DNA of 64,000 nt. Source: Mesorhizobium sp. Its GTDB lineage: Bacteria; Pseudomonadota; Alphaproteobacteria; Rhizobiales; Rhizobiaceae. The stretch covers positions 744,001 to 808,000 of the forward strand of contig JAHBYX010000001.1 of the NCBI GenBank assembly GCA_019635735.1, given 5' to 3'. Under the pieces are notes generated by a model. It had not been told where the DNA came from. It saw nothing but the letters and a program-made list of their open reading frames with translations, and searched no databases. Below, piece by piece: positions 1 through 6,346 of the stretch (positions are counted from its first letter, which is position 1; each line of letters starts with the position of its first letter). The translations under genes were made by a program, and so were the position numbers.

Positions 1-596
1 ACGCCGGTCAGCGAGAACACGAATGCCATGGCGACATAGAAGCCGAAGCGCTTGAGCTGATAGGTCTTCGACCTGCCCTCGTCGTCCGAAAGCCGCGTGA
101 TCAGCGATTTCATGTCGCGATAGGAGGAGATGCCGACCAGGTAGCCCAGCAGGTTCATGATCGCGTATTGCCAGGTCTGCGGGAAGGTGAAGTGCCGCGT
201 GCCGAGCTTGATGCGCCAGTCGGGGTCCTTCTCGGTGTTCGTGTAGCGGTGGTGCGCAAGATGGTTCTTACGGTAGCCGTCGACGAAAGTGAACAGGGGC
301 CAGGCCAGCAGGATGTCGCCCACCCACTCGGACACTTTCTTGTCCGAAACGAAACGGTAGTGGGCGAATTCGTGGATCAGCACGCCCAGCGCATGCATGC
401 GCCCGCCGATGACCACCCAGGCGAGCACCAGCGCCCAGACAGTCTGCATCCATTCGGAGAAGGCAATCGCCGCCGCGATGACCGCCCAGTCGAGGGCGAT
501 CGCGGCCGCCGTCCTCCACGGGGTCAGCACAGACAGCGCCTTCACCGTCTTCTGGTCGAGGTTGTAGCCGTATTCCTGCATCGCCGCGGTTTCCAT
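1..596 (-). CDS. Fatty acid desaturase (3' end beyond window)
   Basis: Membrane di-iron desaturase/hydroxylase of the fatty-acid desaturase superfamily, which oxidises acyl chains of membrane lipids. Reading the minus strand from ATG at 596 gives at least 198 residues with no stop before the window edge, so the C-terminus is missing. The protein shows hydrophobic segments around residues 35-60 and two histidine boxes: HEFAHYR (H-x4-H) near residue 68 and HLAHHRYTN (H-x2-HH) near residue 105. The third histidine box of the family would lie outside the window. Its upstream neighbour is the convergent-free HxlR gene on the same strand, 84 bases away, with no obvious functional link. The substrate cannot be told from this fragment. 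Confidence 0.85.
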   Translation of the reverse strand, partial: METAAMQEYGYNLDQKTVKALSVLTPWRTAAAIALDWAVIAAAIAFSEWMQTVWALVLAWVVIGGRMHALGVLIHEFAHYRFVSDKKVSEWVGDILLAWPLFTFVDGYRKNHLAHHRYTNTEKDPDWRIKLGTRHFTFPQTWQYAIMNLLGYLVGISSYRDMKSLITRLSDDEGRSKTYQLKRFGFYVAMAFVFSLTG

Positions 597-680
597 CCGG
601 TAGACAGACCGTTGAACGATCGGGAATTTACGCTTTATCAACCATCTTCGCCAAGCGACATTTTTCCACGGGGAGTTGCG

Positions 681-1049
681 TCAGAGGACCGTCTCGTCGA
701 AGCGTTCGCGCGCCTCGCGGATGCGGATGATGTTGCTGCGCGCCCAGTCGCCGAGGGCCCTGACGGGGGTCAGCAATTCCTGTCCGAGCTCGGTCAGCTC
801 GTAGTCCACACGCGGCGGAATCGTTGGAAATACAGTGCGTGTGACGAAGCCGTCGCGCTCCAGGCCGCGCAGCGTCGTGGTCAGCATCTTCTGCGAAATA
901 CCGCCTATGGTCCGCTTCAGTTCGGAGAAGCGCATCGGTCCCGTGCCGAGATACTGGACAACCAGAACGGTCCATTTGTCGCCGACGCGCGAGAGCACCT
1001 CGCTGACTGCGCGGCAGTCCTCGGTGGGGTGTAGGTGACCTGGTTTCAC
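681..1049 (-). CDS. HxlR-family transcriptional regulator
   Basis: Winged-helix regulator of the HxlR/DUF24 family, many of which sense electrophiles, quinones or redox stress through a conserved cysteine. The 122-residue product has the family pattern: an N-terminal Cys (DCRAV near residue 10), the GDKWTVLVV helix, RFSELKR, GISQKMLTTTLRGLERDG as the recognition region, and PRVDYELTELG as the wing. The reading frame stays open to 1205, but I chose the GTG at 1049 because AAGGAGG lies seven bases upstream and the family begins close to that Cys. It is divergent from an NAD(P)H-dependent FMN reductase, with a perfect palindrome between them, so it probably represses that gene and itself. Confidence 0.9.
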   Translation of the reverse strand: MKPGHLHPTEDCRAVSEVLSRVGDKWTVLVVQYLGTGPMRFSELKRTIGGISQKMLTTTLRGLERDGFVTRTVFPTIPPRVDYELTELGQELLTPVRALGDWARSNIIRIREARERFDETVL

Positions 1050-1094
1050 GGAAGTGCCTCCTTGCGCGACTCTGCCGCTCTCATATGTAGTGTC

Positions 1095-1111
1095 GGTATC
1101 GGAAAGATACC
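1095..1111. promoter_or_regulatory. Palindromic operator between hxlR-like and FMN reductase genes
   Basis: GGTATC-ggaaa-GATACC is a perfect 6+6 inverted repeat with a 5-base spacer. It sits in the 85-base gap between two divergent genes, 24 bases upstream of the reductase ATG and 46 bases upstream of the regulator GTG. Dimeric HxlR proteins usually bind short inverted repeats in their own divergent promoter regions, so this is the obvious operator. The site is seen directly; its function is inferred. Confidence 0.6.
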
Positions 1112-1134
1112 AGAGTTCTTCAGGAGAGCATAAC

Positions 1135-1737
1135 ATGTCCAAGCCCAAGATTGGAATCATCATCGGCAGCACCCGCGAGGGCCGTTTCGCCGACAAGCCC
1201 GCCAACTGGATCTACGAGATCGCCAAGGCCCGCGGCGACGTCGAGGTCGAGCTGATCGACCTGCGCGACTTCCCGCTGCCGTTCTTCAACGAGCCGGCCT
1301 CGCCCGCCTGGGCGCCCTCGCAGAGCGAGATCGCGCAGAAGTGGCAGAAGAAGGTCGCCGGCTTCGACGGCTTCGTCTTCACCGCCGCCGAATACAACCA
1401 CGGCCCGACCGCTGTCCTCAAGAACGCGATCGACTACGCCTATACCGAATGGAACAAGAAGGCGGTCGGCTTCGTCGGCTATGGCGGCGTCGGCGGCGCG
1501 CGCGCGGTCGAACAGCTTCGCCTGGTGGCGATCGAGACGCAGATGGCTCCGGTCAGGACGGGCGTGCACATCGTTTGGGCCGACATGCTGCCCGTCATGC
1601 AGGGCCAGAAGAAGCTTGAGGAATACGATCACCTCAAGGCCGCCGCCAACGACATGCTCGACCAGGTCGTCTGGTGGACCAAGGCTCTGGTCGCGGCCCG
1701 CCGCTCGGAAGCCGCCGAAGCCGCCATCGCCGCCTGA
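1135..1737 (+). CDS. NAD(P)H-dependent FMN reductase / quinone reductase family
   Basis: Cytosolic flavodoxin-fold enzyme of the NADPH-dependent FMN reductase family, which reduces flavins, quinones, azo compounds or metal ions. The 200-residue protein shows the FMN phosphate loop GSTREGRFADK (residues 11-21), the TAAEYNHGPTAVLKNAIDYAYTEW core around residues 82-105 that binds the flavin ring, and GYGGVGGARAVEQL. The start at 1135 is preceded by AGGAGA; the open frame extends upstream to 1054 but runs into the operator and regulator gene. Divergent transcription from an HxlR regulator suggests induction by an electrophile or quinone, which fits a detoxifying reductase. The natural substrate is unknown. 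Confidence 0.9.
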   Translation: MSKPKIGIIIGSTREGRFADKPANWIYEIAKARGDVEVELIDLRDFPLPFFNEPASPAWAPSQSEIAQKWQKKVAGFDGFVFTAAEYNHGPTAVLKNAIDYAYTEWNKKAVGFVGYGGVGGARAVEQLRLVAIETQMAPVRTGVHIVWADMLPVMQGQKKLEEYDHLKAAANDMLDQVVWWTKALVAARRSEAAEAAIAA

Positions 1738-1755
1738 GGCGCCAACCCACACGAC

Positions 1756-1900
1756 CGTCGTCCCGGAGGCCGAAGGCCATCCGGGACCCATTCTTCTCTC
1801 CGCTTACGCGCCGGGAGGCCTGTATGCGTGGAATGGTCGGCAAGCGCCCACTTTCCGGCGATCGATGGATTCCGGCTGACCTCCGGTCGCCGGAATGACG
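1756..1900. repeat. Composite intergenic palindromic repeat
   Basis: About 145 bases after the FMN reductase gene carry two inverted repeats: TCCCGGA (1761-1767) with TCCGGGA (1780-1786), and ATTCCGGC (1869-1876) with GCCGGAAT (1889-1896). The unit starts CGTCGTCCCGGAGG and ends GCCGGAATGACG. Mosaic intergenic repeats with just these ends are common in rhizobial genomes, so I read it as one of that class and not as a gene. No plausible reading frame covers it. It lies between convergent genes and could also end transcription. Confidence 0.55.
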
Positions 1901-1935
1901 GCGCGAAAGGTGACACCTCCGCGGTTGCCTACCCC

Positions 1936-2634
1936 TCACCGCCCTCTCAGCACTCCCACCGTCGCCTTGCCATCCGTGAAATACCGGTCGCCGCCGCCGT
2001 TGCGGCCGTCCTGCGTGGCGCCGACACCGTCGATCGCGTAGCTCTTCTCCAGCACCCCCGCCGCCTCGAACGCGCCCATCAGCGCATCCCGCTCGGCGTC
2101 GAGGTCGGGCGCGATGTGATGGGTGATCTGCAGCGTGTCGTGCGACAGGCCGGCGTCGCGGTCGTAGCTGACGGCGCCGAGCCACAGCGGCCGCCCCTCA
2201 GCGTCCGCGTCCACCTTCCACAGCCGCGCGTGATGGCGCCGGCCGGCGCTTGCCCCCTCTTCCTTCTCGAAGGCGAGGTCCTGCCGCCTTCCCTCGTAGA
2301 CGAGGGTGCTCACCGGCGCGTCCGGATAGGGCCGGTCGAGCACGACGCTCAGGCCGATCTCGACCGCCGATTTCAGCGTGATCGAATCCGCCGGGCGCCA
2401 GCCGATGGCGTGGAAGGCTGCAACCACCTCCGCCTCGCTGCCGACCAGCCCAAAATTCAGCGGATCGCCGGGAATGCCGAGCGGCGTGGTCGTCAGCATC
2501 GGTTGCGGCGGGGCACCGCGCTCCAGCTCCGACCAGACGAAAGGTGCGGCCAGATAGGCGACGAATGCCCACACCGCCACGACGAACGCCGTGCCGACGA
2601 TCGCGCCTCTCGCTGAAACCCGCCTCCGCGCCAT
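1936..2634 (-). CDS. LssY C-terminal domain protein, membrane-anchored
   Basis: The 232-residue protein has one N-terminal membrane segment (about residues 10-32) and then a domain matching the C-terminal part of LssY, a protein of unknown biochemical role first named from Legionella. Recognisable stretches are PLNFGLVGSEAEVVAAFHAIGWRPAD, YPDAPVSTLVYEGRRQDLAFEK, RRHHARLW and LGAVSYDRDAGLSHDTLQITHHIAPDLDAERD. It is probably anchored in the inner membrane with the domain in the periplasm. It is read on the same strand as the downstream-lying extensin-like genes but with a 40-base gap. No catalytic assignment is possible. Confidence 0.8.
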   Translation of the reverse strand: MARRRVSARGAIVGTAFVVAVWAFVAYLAAPFVWSELERGAPPQPMLTTTPLGIPGDPLNFGLVGSEAEVVAAFHAIGWRPADSITLKSAVEIGLSVVLDRPYPDAPVSTLVYEGRRQDLAFEKEEGASAGRRHHARLWKVDADAEGRPLWLGAVSYDRDAGLSHDTLQITHHIAPDLDAERDALMGAFEAAGVLEKSYAIDGVGATQDGRNGGGDRYFTDGKATVGVLRGR

Positions 2635-2674
2635 GGCCGCTCCTTCGCGGGACGAGCCTACATGTCCGCACCGC

Positions 2675-3715
2675 TCAGCGGCAGGCCTTGCGGCCGTTGC
2701 GGCGCTTGGCGATGTCGAAGTGGAAATGGTCCTTGTGATCGCGATCGTAGCCGGGGCCGAGCACGGTGGAGAAATAGCCGCAGGCGTCCGCCCGCACGTT
2801 GTTCAGCAGACCCTTCTCGCGGAAGGCGAAGAAGCCGGGTTTCCTGACGCCGATCTTCTTGCCGCTGTCGAGTTCGATGCGCATGATGTCGAGCGCGTTG
2901 CCCTTCGAATGTTCCGACATGGTGCGCGAGCCGCGGATCCTGCGGCAGGAATAGCTCGACGCCTGATGGATCGCCTTGACGCCGGTGAAATAGCGCCGGC
3001 GCGTCGAAGGTCCGAGTTCGTGCTTGGTCCACTTCGCTACCTGCAGCGCCATCTGGCAGGACAGCGTCGCCGCCGGCTTGATTGCAATGCCGCCGGACAA
3101 TGTCGCCAGCTTCACCGGATAGTCGATGCCGCAATACTTGCCGTCGCCGATCGGCGGCAGGTCCTGATACGTCGCGCCGATGCGCTTCAGCTCGCGCCGG
3201 CACTCGGCCTCGCTCTGCGGCATCGCGCCGGGAACAGCGTTGCGGTCGCGGTATTCCGGCTCCTGGTTCATGTAGGGATTGGAGGGCACTAGCCGCTGCA
3301 GCCCGGGACCGGGCGTGATCGCAGCCTGGATCACGCGCGGCTCCTCGTCGAGCGGCGGCGGCGGCAGCACTTTCATCGAGGAGGCCGGCACCTGCGCGGC
3401 ATAGACGAGGGCGGGTTCCGACACCGGCGGCTCGGTTATCGCGGGCTCGGCCATCGCAGGTTCCGTCATCACCGGCTCGGACATGTCCGTGTCTGTCATG
3501 TCAGGCGCGGTCATCGCCGGCTCGGCCACGGCCTGTTCGAACGGCTCGGCCAGCGGCTCGGCCGGCACCGCCGCTATCGGAGGGGGCGCCACCAGGGCCG
3601 CCGTCGGCGTCACGTCGATCTCCGGACGCAGGACGTCCGTCGAGCAGGCGGCGAGGATGGCGGCGGCCGCGCCAAGCAAAGTGGCCGCCGCGAAGCCGCG
3701 CGCGATCGATCCCAT
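2675..3715 (-). CDS. Extensin-like C-terminal domain lipoprotein
   Basis: The 346-residue protein begins with a signal sequence and lipobox (LLGAAAAILAAC, Cys near residue 23), then a low-complexity Pro/Glu/Ala linker with repeated EPAM/EPVM/EPAI units (about residues 40-105), then a C-terminal extensin-like domain of about 200 residues. The domain contains CRRELKRIGATY, CGIDYPV, SCRRIRGSRTMSEHSKGNALDIMRIEL and DHKDHFHFDIAKRRNG. The paired His/Asp motifs resemble zinc D,D-carboxypeptidase folds (VanY/MepA type), so a cell-wall role is plausible but not shown. A paralogue lies immediately upstream on the same strand. The reading frame starts at ATG 3715. Confidence 0.85.
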   Translation of the reverse strand: MGSIARGFAAATLLGAAAAILAACSTDVLRPEIDVTPTAALVAPPPIAAVPAEPLAEPFEQAVAEPAMTAPDMTDTDMSEPVMTEPAMAEPAITEPPVSEPALVYAAQVPASSMKVLPPPPLDEEPRVIQAAITPGPGLQRLVPSNPYMNQEPEYRDRNAVPGAMPQSEAECRRELKRIGATYQDLPPIGDGKYCGIDYPVKLATLSGGIAIKPAATLSCQMALQVAKWTKHELGPSTRRRYFTGVKAIHQASSYSCRRIRGSRTMSEHSKGNALDIMRIELDSGKKIGVRKPGFFAFREKGLLNNVRADACGYFSTVLGPGYDRDHKDHFHFDIAKRRNGRKACR

Positions 3716-3815
3716 GATCGGGTTTCCCTGTCCTGCCCCTCGACCGTGAAGGATAGGCGGAAAATGTAAAGGAATGCTCTTTGGCCGGCTTCACGCCTGC
3801 GGCCGAAATGCGGCG

Positions 3816-4799
3816 TCACTGGCAGAACGTCGAGCCAGGCCGCCGTTTGGCGAGATCAAAGTGGAAGTGCGACGCGTGGTCCGCATCCGAGCCGGGTCCG
3901 AGCACCGTCGTGAACGGCCCGCAGGCGGCGAGCCTGACCGCGAGCATGAACTCGCCCTCCTCCCGCTTCGTCGCCGAGCCGACGACGACCGTCCTGCCGT
4001 CCTTCAGCGTGAAGGCGCCGATGTCGAGCGCATTGCCGAAGGCGTGCTCGGAAAGCTTCGAGGTGCCGTTGCGCGGCCGGCAGACATAGGCCGAATCCTG
4101 CCTGATCGAGACGAGCGGCGAGCCGAGGATCGTAGCCGCCTTCGGCGCGATATGGTCGCGCACGAATTCCGCGGCGCGAGCAGCCGTCGCGCAGGTCATC
4201 ACGGCTGCCGGGGCAAGCTTCACCTCTCTGGACAGCGTCGTGACCGACACGGGCCACTCGACGGAACATCCGCTGGCGTCGGCAAGTTGCGGCTGCTCCT
4301 CGAACGCCACCCCCAGTTCCGTCAGCTTTGACCGGCAGGCGACTTCCTCCGCTGGCATCGTGGCGGCGCGCGGCGGCGGCATCAGCGACGGCGCCTTGGC
4401 GGCATCGGTCGGGACCTCGTCCTTCCCCGGCCGGTCTGGCCGCGCCTGAGGCGTCGGTGAAGACTCGGCCTTGCCGGCATCTGCCGGGGGCTCGTCCTCT
4501 CCCTTCGCCTCTCCTGGCCGGTCGGGGCGCGGCTCGGGCTTCGGCGCCCTGCCGGCATCCGGCAGTCCGGCCTCATCCTTAGCGCCGTCCCTGGCGTTCG
4601 CCCCCTTCTCGTCCTGCACCACGTCCTTTCCGCCGGGCGTCTCACCGGGCGGATCGCCGGCCTGCGCCGGGCGCGGCTGCGGCACCGGCACGTCCTCCGC
4701 GCTCAGCGCGGCAGACACCTGCGCCGTCAGCGCCAGCGCGAACAGACCGGCCAGCATGGAACGACATCCGATCGGATGGGAGCTTGCGGTGCGGATCAT
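3816..4799 (-). CDS. Extensin-like C-terminal domain secreted protein (paralogue)
   Basis: Second member of a tandem pair, 327 residues from ATG 4799; ATG 4757, which starts at MLAGLF, is an alternative that still keeps the signal peptide. After the signal (to about residue 36) comes a long Pro/Asp/Glu/Lys-rich linker with repeated PRPDRPG units (about residues 40-135), then the extensin-like domain: CRSKLTELGVAFE, GCSVEWPV, YVCRPRNGTSKLSEHAFGNALDIGAFTL and DADHASHFHFDLAKRRPG. The domain is clearly related to that of the 2675-3715 product, while the linkers differ in sequence. No lipobox is present, so this copy is probably periplasmic and soluble, unlike its lipoprotein neighbour. Open frame continues upstream to 5222 but overlaps the VOC gene. 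Confidence 0.8.
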   Translation of the reverse strand: MIRTASSHPIGCRSMLAGLFALALTAQVSAALSAEDVPVPQPRPAQAGDPPGETPGGKDVVQDEKGANARDGAKDEAGLPDAGRAPKPEPRPDRPGEAKGEDEPPADAGKAESSPTPQARPDRPGKDEVPTDAAKAPSLMPPPRAATMPAEEVACRSKLTELGVAFEEQPQLADASGCSVEWPVSVTTLSREVKLAPAAVMTCATAARAAEFVRDHIAPKAATILGSPLVSIRQDSAYVCRPRNGTSKLSEHAFGNALDIGAFTLKDGRTVVVGSATKREEGEFMLAVRLAACGPFTTVLGPGSDADHASHFHFDLAKRRPGSTFCQ

Positions 4800-4890
4800 C
4801 GCCCCGTCAACGGCATGTTCCGGCCCTGGTTCCGGATGCGTCGTCCGGCCCGGCGAAGATTCGGCTTGCGGCGGCCGCGGACCGATATTA

Positions 4891-4905
4891 GAACATACCA
4901 AGAAC
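4891..4905. promoter_or_regulatory. Possible LexA (SOS) box, GAAC-N7-GAAC
   Basis: GAAC ATACCAA GAAC matches the direct-repeat LexA box of alphaproteobacteria (GAAC-N7-GAAC, or GTTC-N7-GTTC on the other strand). It lies 17 bases upstream of the VOC gene and overlaps where its -10 element should be (TTGCGG at 4866-4871 is a possible -35). It could also influence the divergent extensin-like gene starting at 4799. The match is exact in the eight conserved bases, but one site without experimental or genome-wide support stays a candidate. Confidence 0.45.
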
Positions 4906-4922
4906 ATTGTCAGGAGTATGCC

Positions 4923-5264
4923 ATGCGCAAGACCGGAAAGCTCGACTATCTCGAACTCTCCGCCGCCGGCGGATCGATGGACAGCGTCAAGGCGTTTTAC
5001 GCCTCCGTCTTCGGCTGGTCGTTCACCGACTACGGGCCGACCTATGCCGCCTTCGACGAGGGGCTGGAGGGCGGTTTCCAGGGCGACAGGGCCGAAGCCC
5101 CGGCCAAGCCCCTTCCCGTGCTCTATTCCGAAAATCTCGAGGAGACATTCGCGGCAGTCGAGGCCGCCGGCGCGACCATCCTGCGGCCGATCTTCCCCTT
5201 CCCCGGCGGCCGCCGCTTCCACTTCGCCGACCCCGCCGGCAACGAACTGGCGGTTTGGGGGTGA
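4923..5264 (+). CDS. VOC family protein (glyoxalase/bleomycin-resistance fold)
   Basis: Small 113-residue protein of the vicinal oxygen chelate superfamily: DYLELSAAGGSMDSVKAFYASVFGWSFTDYGPTYAAF at the start and FPGGRRFHFADPAGNELAVWG at the end are the usual paired beta-alpha-beta modules. The C-terminal HFADPAGNELAVW strand is typical, but the first-module metal ligand is not clear, so it may be a binding protein and not an enzyme. ATG 4923 is preceded by CAGGAGT at a good distance. The likely promoter overlaps a GAAC-N7-GAAC site, which hints at induction by DNA damage. Function unknown beyond the fold. Confidence 0.85.
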   Translation: MRKTGKLDYLELSAAGGSMDSVKAFYASVFGWSFTDYGPTYAAFDEGLEGGFQGDRAEAPAKPLPVLYSENLEETFAAVEAAGATILRPIFPFPGGRRFHFADPAGNELAVWG

Positions 5265-5267
5265 GAC

Positions 5268-5409
5268 GCCGGTTCGCCGCAGGCGAATTCGTCATGCCTG
5301 TGGCATGACGAAAGGCGTCGAACGGGCGGGAGCTGCCGGAGGCAGCAGGACCCGCCCAGGGAGCCGGTTCGCCGCAGGCGAATTCATCATGCCTGTGGCA
5401 CAACGAAAG
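5268..5409. repeat. Direct pair of REP-like palindromic units
   Basis: Two near-identical units at about 5268-5314 and 5363-5409 each begin GCCGGTTCGCCGCAGGCGAA. Each unit contains the hairpin TTCGCC-gca-GGCGAA (5273-5287 and 5368-5382). The first copy also has the perfect hairpin GTCATGCC-tgt-GGCATGAC (5291-5309), which is degraded in the second copy. Between them is a further GC-rich hairpin (GGCGGG...CCCGCC, about 5327-5356). The array fills the gap between the VOC and cupin genes and codes for nothing recognisable. Confidence 0.65.
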
Positions 5410-5474
5410 CGTGATTTTCGCCGATGACAGCAGGCGCAGTTGAGCGCCACCAAGTCCACCACCGGAGCCGCGCC

Positions 5475-5936
5475 ATGCCCAAGCTCGACATCGCAGCCAT
5501 CCGCAAGCACATCGGCTGCCCCTACCCCGCCCCGTACGATGCGCCCCACGCCGGCCGCGTGCGCCAGCGTCTCGGCGATGCCGGCGGGCTCACCGATTTC
5601 GGCGTCAACCTGATGCGCCTGCCGCCGGGCAACTGGTCGAGCCAGCGCCATTGGCACAGCCACGAGGATGAGCTCGTCTATATCCTCGAGGGCGAACTGG
5701 TGCTGGTGGAGGACTGCGGCGAAACAGTGCTGAAAGCCGGCGACTGCGCCACGTTCAGGAAGGGCACCGGCAACGGCCATCACATGATCAACCGGTCGGA
5801 CGCGGAGGCCGTCTATCTGGAGGTAGGCAGCCGGAACATGGCCGACGTGACGACATGTTCGGACATCGACCTGGTGAGCACAAACGCCGACGGCCGCTTC
5901 ACCCACAAGGACGGCACGCCCTATCCGGACGGGTGA
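5475..5936 (+). CDS. Cupin-domain protein
   Basis: A 153-residue single-domain cupin. Motif 1 is HWHSHEDELVYILEGELVLVEDCGE (about residues 59-83), with the metal-binding H-x-H and Glu, and motif 2 is GDCATFRKGTGNGHHMINRSD (about residues 90-110), which gives the fourth His. The protein ends DGRFTHKDGTPYPDG, a tail often seen in this group. Such small cupins can be sugar isomerases, dioxygenases or binding proteins, and nothing in the context decides between them. ATG 5475 was chosen as the start because homologous cupins begin just before the PAPYDAP segment; the frame is open from 5424. Confidence 0.85.
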   Translation: MPKLDIAAIRKHIGCPYPAPYDAPHAGRVRQRLGDAGGLTDFGVNLMRLPPGNWSSQRHWHSHEDELVYILEGELVLVEDCGETVLKAGDCATFRKGTGNGHHMINRSDAEAVYLEVGSRNMADVTTCSDIDLVSTNADGRFTHKDGTPYPDG

Positions 5937-5998
5937 TGCCCCCACCGCCCAAGCGCCGCGACCTAACGTTCCTGCCACTTGGGCCCGAAACGCCGCCC

Positions 5999-6256
5999 TC
6001 AGTCGTCCTTCTTCGAGATCACAAGCGAACCGATCTCCAGTTCGAGATCCCACTCCCGGCCTTCCGCGTCGCCCGCGTCGTCCACCTCCCAGGCCCTGCC
6101 GTCGTCGAGCTGGATGTCGCCCCAGGCGGTGTAACCGTCGGCCCTGAGCGCCGCCTCGACGCGAACGCGTTCCTCCGCGGTGGGCGGGCGGTCTTCGGCG
6201 AGGGCCGGTCCGGCAGCGAGAAGGAGGGCGGAGGCGGCGAGGACGATCGGTTTCAC
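5999..6256 (-). CDS. Small secreted PepSY-like protein
   Basis: An 85-residue protein with a signal peptide (VKPIVLAASALLLAAGPALA) followed by a compact acidic domain: TAEERVRVEAALRADGYTAWGDIQLDDGRAWEVDDA...WDLELEIGSLVISKKDD. The pattern of a helix then GDIQLDDGRAWEVDDA is that of PepSY-type domains, which are thought to modulate peptidases or act as small periplasmic binding modules. The GTG at 6256 is the start because AAAGGAG lies five bases before it and the signal peptide then begins at once; the longer frame to 6295 adds an Arg-rich stretch. Next to smc but with no clear link. Confidence 0.7.
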   Translation of the reverse strand: MKPIVLAASALLLAAGPALAEDRPPTAEERVRVEAALRADGYTAWGDIQLDDGRAWEVDDAGDAEGREWDLELEIGSLVISKKDD

Positions 6257-6346
6257 GATGGCTCCTTTGGCAAATCGGCTGCGAGGCCGGCGCAAACGAT
6301 ACGGCCGGACGTCCTGTTGTGTCGCAGGTTCTGGGCCAGGATGAGG

